Source: JAJVID01 sp035275345
GTDB lineage: Bacteria > Acidobacteriota > Blastocatellia > RBC074
Assembly: GCA_035275345.1 (NCBI GenBank)
Contig: DATEMY010000309.1
Coordinates: 1 to 58,369 of the forward strand
Direction of reading: 5' to 3'
DNA length: 58,369 nucleotides
The notes beneath the pieces are model-generated. The model saw only the letters and a list, made by a program, of their open reading frames with translations. It was not told the origin of the DNA and searched no databases. The number at the start of each line of letters is the position of its first letter. The stretch's first letter is position 1. The position numbers and the translations under genes are program-made. Positions 33,391-44,062 of the stretch are shown here, in pieces.

Positions 33391-33873
33391 ATGGAAAAAG
33401 TCTTCTCTCTAGCCCAATTGCAAACGGAACGCGAGCATCTACGGCGCGCGGGGCGTCGCGTCGTTTTCACCAACGGCTGCTTCGACCTGATTCATCCCGG
33501 ACACATAAAATATCTTCAGGAGGCGCGGCGGCTAGGAGACGCGCTGATAGTCGCGCTCAACAGCGATAGTTCGGTGCGCGAGTTGAAAGGCGAGAAGCGC
33601 CCGATCCTGGATCAGAACGAGCGCGCCAGCGTGATGGCTGCGCTCGGCTGCGTTGATTACGTGACAATCTTTGACGAGCCGACGCCGCGCGAAATCGTCG
33701 CCGCTTTGTCGCCCGACGTGCTGGTCAAGGGAGGCGATTGGGATGTCGAACGGATCGTCGGACGCGAAGAGGTTGAGGCTGCGGGCGGGGAAGTATTGAG
33801 TCTGCCTTTTATCGAAGGCTGTTCGACCACTGATATAATCAAACGAATAGTGAGTCGCTATGGCGGGAAATAA
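33391..33873 (+). CDS. D-glycero-beta-D-manno-heptose 1-phosphate adenylyltransferase (RfaE2/HldE C-terminal type)
   Basis: A 160-residue nucleotidyltransferase that activates heptose 1-phosphate as ADP-heptose for lipopolysaccharide core synthesis. Motifs are FTNGCFDLIHPGHIKYL (about 27-43; HxGH is seen as HPGH), VALNSDSSVRELKGEKRPI (about 55-73) and the C-terminal STTDIIKRI (about 146-154) with the SST-type motif. It corresponds to the adenylyltransferase half of the bifunctional HldE; the kinase half is not adjacent. ATG 33391 is chosen over an in-frame upstream start at 33319 because homologues begin near here. It precedes mfd. Confidence 0.9.
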   Translation: MEKVFSLAQLQTEREHLRRAGRRVVFTNGCFDLIHPGHIKYLQEARRLGDALIVALNSDSSVRELKGEKRPILDQNERASVMAALGCVDYVTIFDEPTPREIVAALSPDVLVKGGDWDVERIVGREEVEAAGGEVLSLPFIEGCSTTDIIKRIVSRYGGK

Positions 33874-33905
33874 GACTTATAGGTCTTATAAGTCTTATAA
33901 GTCCC
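33873..33905. repeat. Short 9-10-base repeats between the heptose gene and mfd
   Basis: Three or four copies of the unit GTCTTATAA (also read as ACTTATAAG) occur here. The motif is self-complementary in part (CTTATAAG), so it can also fold. It fills most of the 57-base gap before mfd and has no recognisable function. Confidence 0.5.
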
Positions 33906-33929
33906 ATTCATTTTCAGCCGGAGTTTATA

Positions 33930-36900
33930 GTGTCTGCGCTCTTTCAGCGAATTGAAGAAGATGAAAATTTTCAACGGCTCGTGGCCGAGGCGCGAGGAGG
34001 TAAACGTCTGCTTCGCATCGCAGGGTTGGCGAGCGGCGCAAAGGCTCTGACGCTGGTCGCTCTTCAACGCGCCACGGGGCGCCGTCTGGCTGTAGTCAGC
34101 CTGAGAGACCGCGACCTGGAAGATCTGGATCGGGACCTGCGGTTTTTCTACTGCCAACTCAACAGTCGCCTGGAATGCGAAAACGAGATTTTCATCCTGC
34201 CCGCTTCCGAGTCCGACCCATACAGCGGCGCGTCGCCGCATGCTGAAATCCTGGAACGGCGAGCTCTGGCTTTGTGGCGCTTGACGGCGGGCGCGGGCGA
34301 CATCTTGATGCTCACGACGCGGTCGCTGATGCGACGGTTCGTTGCGGTCGACGAGATCAAACAGGCGACCGTCGCTTTGCGCGTCGGGGAAGAACTCCCT
34401 CTCGATTATCTGATCGAGCATCTGGCGTCGGTTGGCTATGTACGCTCGGATCCGGTCGGGAGCATTGGAGAATTTTCTTCACGGGGAGGCATTCTCGATT
34501 TTTATTCGCCGAGCGCAAATCTGAGCGAAGACGGACGCGCGGTCAATCCGGTCCGGGTCGAATTTTTCGGGGATGAGATCGATTCCATCCGCGAATTCGA
34601 TCCTGAGACGCAACGTTCGATCCAGGAGGTCAAAGAGACGCTGATTGCGCCGATGCGCGACGAGCGCGCCGGCGCGGCCGATTTTCGCCAGTGGGCGAAG
34701 CTAGCGCGCGAGCGATGGGGCGATGAGCGGTACGAACGCGCGTTGCGTGATCGTACGGCTTTCGCCGACGAGGGCGAAGAGTTTCGAGGTTGGGAATACC
34801 TGATGCCGCTGGCCCGGCCGTTGAGGGCTTCGGTCTTCGATTACCTTCGCGATACTACGCTCGTGGTCGACGAACCGGCCGAGGCGGAGAAACAGGTCAG
34901 ATCGATTCTGGACGAATTGCATCGTGGTTACGAACGAGCGGAGGCGGTGGATGAGTTGGCGCTCGCGCCCGACAACCTGTTCCTGACGCCTGATGAACTG
35001 CGCGACCAGATAGACAAGGTTTCTCGCATCGAGTTGCGGCTGCTGGGGAGCGCCGCGCTGGCTTTCGAAGAAGAGTTGATCACAGAAGAGGTCAACGCCG
35101 GCGCGAAATTCGAGGTCCCTGACGGCTCCAGATTGGCCGCGTTCATCAACCGCGAACCATCGGCTCCCCTGTTTCTTTTTCCACCTGAGACGAAAACGAC
35201 TGAGGTCGAGATACCGTCGCGCGCCGTGCGGCGGTGGCACGGACGTTTCGGCGATCTCGCCGCCGAACTCAAACGGCAATCGGGTTCCGGTTATCAAACG
35301 GTATTTGTTTTGCCCAGCAGTGGCGTCGCCGACCGCATCGGCAAAGCTCTCAATGAATATGACGCGTTGGGCGCGGCGAAAATAGTCGTCGGCGACCTCT
35401 CTGCCGGTTTTGCTTTGCCGCAGTCGGCGCTCAATGTATACATCGAAGGCGATCTCTTCGACGAGGCCGTTCACGGCGGTCCTGGTGAAAGACCCGCAAA
35501 AGTCCCGCGCTCACATGCCGCCGCATTCCTCTCCGATTTCCGAGATCTGAAGATCGGTGATTACGTCGTCCACATTGATCATGGCATCGGCCAGTTCCAG
35601 GGGTTGGTTCAGTTAGACACTTCCGGTCCGGAAACTTCGGCTGAAATTTACGCGCGGATGATCGGCGAACAGACAAAGAACGAGGGCCAGGGGAAGCGCG
35701 AGTTTATGCTGTTGACCTACGCTGACGGCGCGAAACTTTATGCGCCGGTCGAACGACTCGACCTGGTTCAGAAATATTCCAGCGGCGAGGCGCATTCGCC
35801 GACGCTCGATCGTTTGGGGGGGATCGCGTGGCAGAAGACGAAAGCTCGCGCCAAACGGGCGATGCGCGACATGGCCGAGGAGTTGTTGAAACTTTACGCC
35901 GAGCGCAAATTGGTCAAAGGCTATAGCTTCAGCGGCGACACGCCCTGGCAGCAGGAGTTTGAATCGGCTTTTCCGTACGAACTGACGGCCGATCAGACGA
36001 CGGCCATCGGCGACGTGAAAAGTGATATGGAGCAGTTGACGCCAATGGACCGCCTGCTTTGCGGCGACGTCGGTTACGGCAAGACCGAAGTCGCGATGCG
36101 GGCCGCGTTCAAGGCGATCATGGACGGCAAACAAGTGGCCGTTCTGGCGCCGACGACAGTTCTCTCCTATCAGCATTACCAGACATTCCGCTCGCGTTTC
36201 GCCGCCTTCCCCGCGCGGGTCGAACTGCTCTCGCGCTTCCGTTCGCCTAAGGAGCAGAAAGAGGTCGTCGCCGCGGTCGAGGCGGGCGCGGTGGACATTC
36301 TGATCGGGACGCACCGCATATTGTCGCGCGACATTAGCTTCAAGGACCTCGGCCTGGTGGTAGTCGACGAAGAGCAGCGATTCGGAGTCGCGCACAAAGA
36401 ACGATTGAAACAGATGAAAAAACGCGTCGACGTTTTGACGATGAGCGCGACGCCAATCCCGCGAACGTTGAACATGTCGCTGCTGGGGATGCGCGATATG
36501 TCAATCATCGAAACTCCCCCGCGCGACCGCCTCGCGATTCAAACCAACGTCGTGCCGTTCGCCGAAAACATTATCCGCAGCTCGATTGAGCAGGAACTGC
36601 AACGCCAGGGGCAGGTCTTCTTCGTTCATAACCGGGTGGAATCGATTGTCGCCGTGGCCGAACTCGTCAGTCGCATCACGCCGCAGGCGCGGATTATCGT
36701 CGCGCACGGCCAGATGGGAGAAAAAGAGATGGAGCAGGCCGTATTGGATTTCGTCGATTACAAATACGACGTGCTGGTCGCCACGACGATCATCGAGAAC
36801 GGCATTGATATTCCGCGCGCCAACACGATCATCATCAATCGCGCGGACGCCTACGGCTTATCGCAGCTTTATCAACTGCGCGGACGCGTGGGGCGCTCGA

Positions 36901-37628
36901 ATCGCCGCGCTTACGCCTATCTGCTCATTCCCTCCGAACAGGAGCTGTCGCCGATTGCCCGAAAGCGCCTGGCGGCGATCCGCGAATTCTCCGACCTGGG
37001 AGCGGGATTCCGCATCGCCGCGCTCGATCTGGAATTGCGTGGCGCGGGAAATCTGCTCGGCGGCCAGCAATCAGGCCACATTGACGCCATTGGATTCGAT
37101 CTTTACACGCAGATGCTCGAACGCACCGTCCAGGAGCTGCGCGGTGAGGAGATCGTGGAGGAGACGGGAACGCAGTTGAATCTGGGCGTCGACACGCGCA
37201 TCCCCGACGATTACATCGCCGACATGAGTCAGCGATTGCGCACTTACAAACGCATCGCCTCGGCGCGTTCTGACGAGGAGTTGAACCGCATCAGCGAAGA
37301 AGTGGCTGATCGTTATGGGCGATTGCCCCTGCCAGTTGAGAATCTGTTCTGCTACGCTCGCGTGCGGCGCGAGTCTGAACGCCTTGGAATTATTTCGATT
37401 GACCGAGTCGGCGAAAGCCTGGCGATCAAACTCGGCGAAAAAGCTCGCGTTGAACCCGACAACCTGCTCAAGCTTCTGGACGAAAACAAATTGGCGAACT
37501 TCAGCCCGACCGGCGTCTTGAAAGTGAAGCTCGGCGCCGCGGGCGACGAACTGTTGGCCGAGAGGGTCTTTGCCACGCTTGGCGCCGTTTTGAGCCGGCT
37601 CCAGAAGGGGAACGCGGGCGGGAACTAA
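33930..37628 (+). CDS. mfd: Transcription-repair coupling factor Mfd
   Basis: Mfd removes RNA polymerase stalled at DNA damage and recruits UvrA. The 1232-residue product has the UvrB-like N-terminal domain, a central CarD-type RNA polymerase interaction domain (IGDYVVHIDHGIGQFQGL near 541-558), a superfamily 2 helicase with Walker A GDVGYGKTE near 712, the DEEQ box in DEEQRFG near 812 and RGRVGRS near 986, and the C-terminal Mfd/TRCF domain. Length is typical (about 1150-1200). It starts at GTG 33930. It is on the plus strand, co-directional with a fork leaving oriC rightwards. Confidence 0.97.
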   Translation: MSALFQRIEEDENFQRLVAEARGGKRLLRIAGLASGAKALTLVALQRATGRRLAVVSLRDRDLEDLDRDLRFFYCQLNSRLECENEIFILPASESDPYSGASPHAEILERRALALWRLTAGAGDILMLTTRSLMRRFVAVDEIKQATVALRVGEELPLDYLIEHLASVGYVRSDPVGSIGEFSSRGGILDFYSPSANLSEDGRAVNPVRVEFFGDEIDSIREFDPETQRSIQEVKETLIAPMRDERAGAADFRQWAKLARERWGDERYERALRDRTAFADEGEEFRGWEYLMPLARPLRASVFDYLRDTTLVVDEPAEAEKQVRSILDELHRGYERAEAVDELALAPDNLFLTPDELRDQIDKVSRIELRLLGSAALAFEEELITEEVNAGAKFEVPDGSRLAAFINREPSAPLFLFPPETKTTEVEIPSRAVRRWHGRFGDLAAELKRQSGSGYQTVFVLPSSGVADRIGKALNEYDALGAAKIVVGDLSAGFALPQSALNVYIEGDLFDEAVHGGPGERPAKVPRSHAAAFLSDFRDLKIGDYVVHIDHGIGQFQGLVQLDTSGPETSAEIYARMIGEQTKNEGQGKREFMLLTYADGAKLYAPVERLDLVQKYSSGEAHSPTLDRLGGIAWQKTKARAKRAMRDMAEELLKLYAERKLVKGYSFSGDTPWQQEFESAFPYELTADQTTAIGDVKSDMEQLTPMDRLLCGDVGYGKTEVAMRAAFKAIMDGKQVAVLAPTTVLSYQHYQTFRSRFAAFPARVELLSRFRSPKEQKEVVAAVEAGAVDILIGTHRILSRDISFKDLGLVVVDEEQRFGVAHKERLKQMKKRVDVLTMSATPIPRTLNMSLLGMRDMSIIETPPRDRLAIQTNVVPFAENIIRSSIEQELQRQGQVFFVHNRVESIVAVAELVSRITPQARIIVAHGQMGEKEMEQAVLDFVDYKYDVLVATTIIENGIDIPRANTIIINRADAYGLSQLYQLRGRVGRSNRRAYAYLLIPSEQELSPIARKRLAAIREFSDLGAGFRIAALDLELRGAGNLLGGQQSGHIDAIGFDLYTQMLERTVQELRGEEIVEETGTQLNLGVDTRIPDDYIADMSQRLRTYKRIASARSDEELNRISEEVADRYGRLPLPVENLFCYARVRRESERLGIISIDRVGESLAIKLGEKARVEPDNLLKLLDENKLANFSPTGVLKVKLGAAGDELLAERVFATLGAVLSRLQKGNAGGN

Positions 37629-37778
37629 ATCAGATTAGCCAATTCGCGAAACCGCGCTCGCAAACATTTGCGTCCGAATTCGCTCCACTGATGCTTGCGG
37701 ACGAACTGGCCGGGGCGTACAATCCAGCATCGCCGGGGACCCAAATCCGAAATACCCCCTATACGGGCAATTGCGATT

Positions 37779-38747
37779 ATGCGAGTTAAATTAATAGCGC
37801 TTGCCAGCGTACTGATATGCGGCGCCCTCAACGCCTGCCGTTCGACCGGATCGTCGTATCCAGGATCGCCGCAAGACACGTCTCCCGTGATCGCGGAAAT
37901 CAACGGAACATCGGCGCGAAAGGCGGCCTTTGAGCGCTTCATCAAATCGCGTCTGTCGGATTTCGCGGATCAGAGCGAGCAGAATCAAGCCGAGAGTGAC
38001 CGGCAGCGCAGCCAGCTGCTGGATGAATTCATACGGCGGCAGTTGATCGTGCAGGAGGCCAACAAAAGCAAGATCGAACCTACCGAGGACGAGATTCGGC
38101 GCGCCTTTGAAGAGCAGCACAAGCAAACCAACGCGCAGGGGGCCGATCAAAATCAGGTGACTCTTGATAGTAGCGAACGTCGCTTCGAGATATTCAACGA
38201 TCTGCTAATACTCAAATACCAGACAGAGGTTCTCAAACTTAAAGAAGTGAAGGTGACTCCGCAGGAAGTGGAGGACTATTACAATCGGAACCCGGAACGT
38301 TATCAGGGGCGATCCGGAATCCTGGTGCGTGAAATCCGCGTGACCGAAGAAGAGCAGGCGCAGAAACTCCACCGGCAGGCGCTGGCCAAGCCGGCTGATT
38401 TCGCCGTGCTGGCGAAAGAGAACTCCGAGTCGCCGACCGCCGTCAACGGCGGATTGATGGATTATGAAGCGCAGCGTCTGCCACAAGTGCTCGAGCAGGC
38501 GATCACCCCTCTCAAAGTAGGTACGATCAGCAGAGTGGTCAAATCGAATTACGGATTCCATATCTTTAAACTGGAAAAACGCGCGGAGCCTATGCCGCTC
38601 GAAAAGGCGCGAAAAGAGATTGAGGATAAGCTCTTGAGCGAAAAGAATCAGAGCTTGATTGACGATCTCGAAAAGCGTTTGTCGGCTGGCGCGAAAATCA
38701 GCATTTACCGAGATCGCCTCGGGTTTAATTATGTAGGGAATTGGTGA
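37779..38747 (+). CDS. SurA/PpiC-type peptidyl-prolyl isomerase, lipoprotein
   Basis: A 322-residue exported chaperone with a lipobox LNAC at about residues 15-18 after a hydrophobic stretch, so it is a likely lipoprotein. The N-terminal SurA-like helical domain (about 60-150) is followed by a PpiC parvulin domain (about 170-290), recognised by GILVREIRVTEEEQAQKL, FAVLAKENSESPTAVNGG and VVKSNYGFHIFKL. Such proteins assist outer-membrane protein folding. ATG 37779 gives the signal peptide; an in-frame start at 37695 would put 28 residues before it. A second SurA-like gene follows after about 120 bases on the same strand. Confidence 0.9.
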   Translation: MRVKLIALASVLICGALNACRSTGSSYPGSPQDTSPVIAEINGTSARKAAFERFIKSRLSDFADQSEQNQAESDRQRSQLLDEFIRRQLIVQEANKSKIEPTEDEIRRAFEEQHKQTNAQGADQNQVTLDSSERRFEIFNDLLILKYQTEVLKLKEVKVTPQEVEDYYNRNPERYQGRSGILVREIRVTEEEQAQKLHRQALAKPADFAVLAKENSESPTAVNGGLMDYEAQRLPQVLEQAITPLKVGTISRVVKSNYGFHIFKLEKRAEPMPLEKARKEIEDKLLSEKNQSLIDDLEKRLSAGAKISIYRDRLGFNYVGNW

Positions 38748-38866
38748 TCTCGGACTATCGCGCAAGTGTTCCGTTCCCGAGCGTTCCTTATGACATGCTG
38801 GGAACTGCAGACTTGCCGTGGCGAAAAAAAATATTCGCCGCAGGTTCTTCAAAGGAGATGTTTTCT

Positions 38867-40000
38867 ATGAAACTGATAAAAGTAGCCATATTGCTGGGAA
38901 TTGCGTTGTTGGGCGGAAATTTCGCTTATGCTCAGGAAAACGACTCGAAGCCGGTTGATGAAGTTATCGCTCGCGTCAATGCGGGCGTCATCATGCGCAC
39001 CGCTTTCGAGGCTATGCAGCGCGATGTGCTTGAGGATATGAAGAGGCAGGGATTGAGCGGCGAAGAGCTGGAGAAGAAATTCAACGAATTGAAATCCCGC
39101 ATCCTGGACGAGTTGATCAACACCCAATTGCTCGCTCAGCGCGCCAAAGATCTTTCGATCAACGTTGACGCCCAGGTCAACCAGGAGTTGTTGAGGATTA
39201 TGAAGGAGAACAACTGCGAAAATCAGGAGTGTCTGGGACAGAAATTACGCGAGGCTGGCTATGACATCGAGGAAGTCAAGCGGATTCTCGGGGAGAGGTT
39301 CTCCAAGCAATCGGTGTTGACACAGGAGGTTTACAGAAGGCTCTATATGGGGCTGACAGAGAAAGAAAAACGCGAGTTCTACGAAAAGAACAAGCAGGGT
39401 TTTTCCGAACCCGTCGAGGTCACGCTCAGCAGTATCTTCATCGCTTCCGGCAAAGATCCTGATGAGGCGCTGTCGCGCGCCAAGGCATTAGTTGTTCAGG
39501 CGCGCTCCGGCGCCGTTGAGTTCAAAACTCTGGCGCAGAAAAACACTGAGAGCGAGGCTGGCAGAAAAGAGCCTTCACTGGGCACCTTCAAAATTAACGA
39601 CCTCAATCCCGAAGTTAAATCCGTTGTGGAGAACGCCAAGGTCGGTGATGTAACTGATCCGATTAAAATCGAATCCGGTTATTCGATCTTCCGAGTTGAT
39701 CAGCGTAAAGAGGCGAAACTGGCCCCTTTCGAGGACGAACGTGTTCAGCAGTTCATCGGAGGCGCTCTGGCTGAGCAAAACGCCGATAAAGAGATCGAAG
39801 CATACCTGACTAAACTGCGCAACGACGCGTTCATTGAAATTGACCCTCGTTACCAGTTCGAGAATTCAAAAGTGAAATCGGCGCTGATCAAACGCGTCCC
39901 CTTTATAGACGAAGCCGACAAGAAGAAGCTCAAGAAGGAAAAGGAAAAAGAAAAGAAGGCCGCGGAAACTCCAAAGGCCACAGCCACCAACAAACCCTAA
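38867..40000 (+). CDS. SurA-like peptidyl-prolyl isomerase with lysine-rich tail
   Basis: A 377-residue periplasmic chaperone with a Sec signal peptide (MKLIKVAILLGIALLGGN, cleaved near FAYAQ), a SurA N-terminal domain (about 30-150, with DEVIARVNAGVIMRTAFEAM) and a PpiC parvulin domain (about 180-270, EVTLSSIFIASGKDPDEALS, ESGYSIFRVDQRKEAK). A strongly charged Lys/Glu tail ends the protein. ATG 38867 has AGGAG ten bases upstream, which fixes the start. It is a paralogue of the preceding lipoprotein, in tandem; a transcription-terminating hairpin follows. Confidence 0.92.
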   Translation: MKLIKVAILLGIALLGGNFAYAQENDSKPVDEVIARVNAGVIMRTAFEAMQRDVLEDMKRQGLSGEELEKKFNELKSRILDELINTQLLAQRAKDLSINVDAQVNQELLRIMKENNCENQECLGQKLREAGYDIEEVKRILGERFSKQSVLTQEVYRRLYMGLTEKEKREFYEKNKQGFSEPVEVTLSSIFIASGKDPDEALSRAKALVVQARSGAVEFKTLAQKNTESEAGRKEPSLGTFKINDLNPEVKSVVENAKVGDVTDPIKIESGYSIFRVDQRKEAKLAPFEDERVQQFIGGALAEQNADKEIEAYLTKLRNDAFIEIDPRYQFENSKVKSALIKRVPFIDEADKKKLKKEKEKEKKAAETPKATATNKP

Positions 40001-40017
40001 GCCCAAATAAAAACAGA

Positions 40018-40091
40018 GGGACCGCAGAGACCGCGGGGACAAGGGGATAAAGGGACCGCAGAGACAAATTAACGTTCAGTCTCTGCGGTCC
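40018..40091. repeat. Intergenic inverted repeat, terminator-like
   Basis: GGACCGCAGAGAC (40053-40065) pairs exactly with GTCTCTGCGGTCC (40079-40091), and the same 13-base word is present directly at 40019-40031. A T-rich stretch follows at about 40108-40135. It lies after the SurA-like gene and could terminate its transcript. The word is composed of GACCGCAGA-type simple sequence. Confidence 0.75.
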
Positions 40092-40178
40092 TTTCGGTCT
40101 CTTTGTCTTCTCTCTTTTTATTTTTAATGGGGATTTTTCTATTGTTTCCGGCGCTCCGCGTGGGATATAAATCCCGCC

Positions 40179-41306
40179 ATGGAAAAGATCTTCATCCGCG
40201 ATTTCACGCCTAATCAAACGATCAGCACCACATTCCTCGTCAAATCAAAAGAGCTGCGAAATAAGAAGACCGGCGGGCAGTTTGCGCTAATCACGCTTTC
40301 GGACAAGACAGGCGACATCGTCGGCCAATGGTGGGACAATTTTGAAGAGTCGATAGATACGTTCGACCGCGACGACATCGTCTTTGCCCGCGCCATGGTC
40401 ACCATTTACCGCAACCACCATCAGCTTTCCATCCATCGGATGCGGCCGTGCCAGGAACACGAATACAACCTGACCGATTACTTCCCGACCACGAAATACA
40501 ACGTTGACGAGATGTTTGGTGAGTTAATGGATATCATCGGCGAATTCAAAAACGAGCATCTGAGGGGCCTGCTCCAGAACATCTTCGCTGATGAAAACAC
40601 GGCGCGTAAATTCAAGAAGGCGCCGGCGGCGAAGACCATGCACCATCCTTACCTGGGCGGGCTGCTCGAGCATTCGCTGTCGCTTGTCAAACTATGCCGC
40701 AAAGTGGGGGAGCATTACCAGGGGATTGACGTTGACCTGTTACAGACAGGCGCCGTGTTGCACGATTTCGGAAAGATTGACGAGCTGGGTTACGAGCGCG
40801 CGTTCGGTTATACGAACGATGGACAGATGATCGGCCATCTGGTGATGGAAACGATTATGGTTGCCGACCACATCAAAGAGATCCCCGACTTCCCCGATGA
40901 CCTGCGCCGCCATCTGTTGCACCTGCTGCTCACGCATCACGGCAAGCTCGAATACGGATCGCCGAAATTACCCTCGACGCCGGAAGCCTTGATGCTGGCT
41001 TATCTGGACGACCTCGACTCGAAGGTCGAAGCTATGATGCGACTGATCTCCGAGCCTCAGATCGACGGCGATTGGACGCGGATTTCGCCTATGTTTGAAC
41101 GGCCGATCTACCGCCGTCGCACAATCGAAACCTCAACGCCCGCGGAGACTGGCGCCGATGAGAATCAGGCGAAGGCTGCGACGGCCGTATCAGCGCAGGC
41201 TGAAAAGAGCGGTCACGCGCAGAGAAAACACACGGGCCGCCCTGATAGTTTCAACACCCCGTTCGAGCAACTATCCGATTTGTTCAAAGTCCCGGACGAG
41301 AAGTGA
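40179..41306 (+). CDS. 3'-5' exoribonuclease YhaM-like protein (OB fold plus HD domain)
   Basis: A 375-residue cytoplasmic nuclease with an N-terminal OB-fold nucleic-acid-binding domain (about 15-90, FALITLSDKTGDIVGQWWDN) and an HD phosphohydrolase domain (about 155-290). Metal-binding motifs are GLLEHSLSLV near 162 and the HD pair in VLHDFGKID near 192, plus LTHHGKLEYGSP further on. This is the architecture of YhaM, a 3'-5' exonuclease acting on RNA and single-stranded DNA. The C-terminal 70 residues are charged and probably disordered. It follows the repeat element. Confidence 0.9.
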   Translation: MEKIFIRDFTPNQTISTTFLVKSKELRNKKTGGQFALITLSDKTGDIVGQWWDNFEESIDTFDRDDIVFARAMVTIYRNHHQLSIHRMRPCQEHEYNLTDYFPTTKYNVDEMFGELMDIIGEFKNEHLRGLLQNIFADENTARKFKKAPAAKTMHHPYLGGLLEHSLSLVKLCRKVGEHYQGIDVDLLQTGAVLHDFGKIDELGYERAFGYTNDGQMIGHLVMETIMVADHIKEIPDFPDDLRRHLLHLLLTHHGKLEYGSPKLPSTPEALMLAYLDDLDSKVEAMMRLISEPQIDGDWTRISPMFERPIYRRRTIETSTPAETGADENQAKAATAVSAQAEKSGHAQRKHTGRPDSFNTPFEQLSDLFKVPDEK

Positions 41307-41361
41307 CAAAATGTAGACGGCCACGAACCGCTTCCCTGCTCCATTCCGTTAACTCCAGATT

Positions 41362-41580
41362 GTGACTCTGTACCTGCAGTTTCGTTTCGGCGCCGAGGCG
41401 CGCCTTTTCTTCGAGAGCCTATCCTATATCATCGGCTTCCGAATCTATCTTCAGTCGCGCAAACGTTCCGGTGACGTAGTGACTACAGGGCAGCGGCGCC
41501 TCCTTGCCGCGGCGGCGATCACGTTTCTGCTCAACGGCGCCTGCGCCGCGCTCGTCTTCGGCAATCCGGACTTTCGTTGA
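41362..41580 (+). pseudogene. Probable remnant of a membrane protein resembling Lgt-like prolipoprotein transferases
   Basis: A 72-residue reading frame (GTG 41362). The segment LFFESLSYIIGFRIYLQSRK, followed by a second hydrophobic stretch LLAAAAITFLLNGACAAL, resembles the start of Lgt-like membrane proteins in this phylum, where a first helix ending in YLxxRKR is followed by a longer, multi-helix protein. The frame stops after two helices, and nothing recognisable follows in any frame before the MocA-like gene. It is most likely a truncated gene, although a real small membrane protein cannot be excluded. Confidence 0.4.
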
Positions 41581-41681
41581 ATCGGATTACTTGATTGCCG
41601 GCCTTGCATCGTGCAAGCTATTGGCTCTCACAGCGATCAAATATCTCGAATGCGAATAATTAGGAGGCCGCTACTCTCATC

Positions 41682-42308
41682 ATGATTTCAGGAATTCTTC
41701 TGGCAGCGGGCGAATCGAGCCGGATGCAGGGCGCTTTCAAGCCGCTGCTGAAATGGGGCAAGCGCACGGTCATAGGCGAATGCGTGCATCAGATGCGCAA
41801 TTCGCAACTGGCCGAGATTTTCGTCGTCCTCGGTCATCGCGAAATGGAAATCCGCCAGACCCTTTCCGGCTCCGGCGTGCAATACGTGATCAACGAGGAT
41901 TATCGGCGCGGCATGCTTTCTTCGATCAAAGCCGGTCTGTCTTTAATCAGCCCGAACTCGGACGCCGCGCTCATCGCGCTGGTCGATCAGCCGATGGTCA
42001 CCAAAGAGATCACCGACAGTCTGATTGATGCGTTCAACACTGGCGAAAAAGGCATCGTATTGCCGACCTACCGCGGCAAGCGAGGTCATCCCATCATCTT
42101 ATCCGCAAAATATTTCGAAGACGTCATGCAACTCGACGAAGGGGCGCCCGAAGGGATGCGTCAATTCATAGCCGAGCATGGCGCCGACACGCTGGAAGTC
42201 CCGGTTGATACGGCGGCCGTGATCGAAGACATTGATCTCCCCGAAGATTACGAGCGGCTGAGCAAACAGGCCGAACCAATTTACGAATATCACAAGTGGC
42301 ACCCCTGA
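41682..42308 (+). CDS. Nucleotidyltransferase of the MocA family (molybdenum cofactor cytidylyltransferase-like)
   Basis: A 208-residue NTP transferase with the MobA/MocA-type fold: ILLAAGESSRMQGAFKPLLK near residues 5-24 (nucleotide loop), LVDQPMVTKE near 103-112 (metal site) and the GKRGHPIILS motif near 131-140. MocA makes molybdopterin cytosine dinucleotide, the form needed by xanthine dehydrogenase-type enzymes such as the one at 19.7-23.5 kb. Glutamine at the DQP motif and the GHP segment fit MocA better than MobA. A GGAGG lies 14 bases before ATG 41682. The gene is alone, some 18 kb from its probable client. Confidence 0.85.
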   Translation: MISGILLAAGESSRMQGAFKPLLKWGKRTVIGECVHQMRNSQLAEIFVVLGHREMEIRQTLSGSGVQYVINEDYRRGMLSSIKAGLSLISPNSDAALIALVDQPMVTKEITDSLIDAFNTGEKGIVLPTYRGKRGHPIILSAKYFEDVMQLDEGAPEGMRQFIAEHGADTLEVPVDTAAVIEDIDLPEDYERLSKQAEPIYEYHKWHP

Positions 42309-42445
42309 TTGCGGATTGCGGATTGCGGGTTGGACATTTGCCTAAACCCGCAATCCCCGCACAACATCTAACATCACAATTCCCTATCTCAAATCCGGAA
42401 TTGGAGAATCCGCAATCCGCAATCCGCAATCCGCAATCCGCAATC
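42307..42445. repeat. Heptamer repeats abutting the ubiD start codon
   Basis: Three tandem copies of GATTGCG (42307-42327) face five tandem copies of AATCCGC (42407-42441), the same heptamer inverted, with AACCCGCAATCC in between. The array ends two bases before the UbiD ATG (42448), so no ribosome-binding site is visible there. Tandem heptamers like these resemble the STRR sequences known in cyanobacteria. The arms can form a long imperfect hairpin. Confidence 0.9.
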
Positions 42446-42447
42446 AT

Positions 42448-43902
<1,455 letters not shown>

Positions 43903-44062
43903 GGGGGAGCCGTGCCTGGGCGTGGCAAAAGTGGCGGAGCAAGGGTAATCTATTGCCGGGCAGTCAAGAAAGATCTGATCTGAATGCTCGATATTTACAC
44001 TAAATTGGCGCAAGTGGGCGACTAATTGATATTCCAATAGAGAACAACAACGAGGTGATCTT

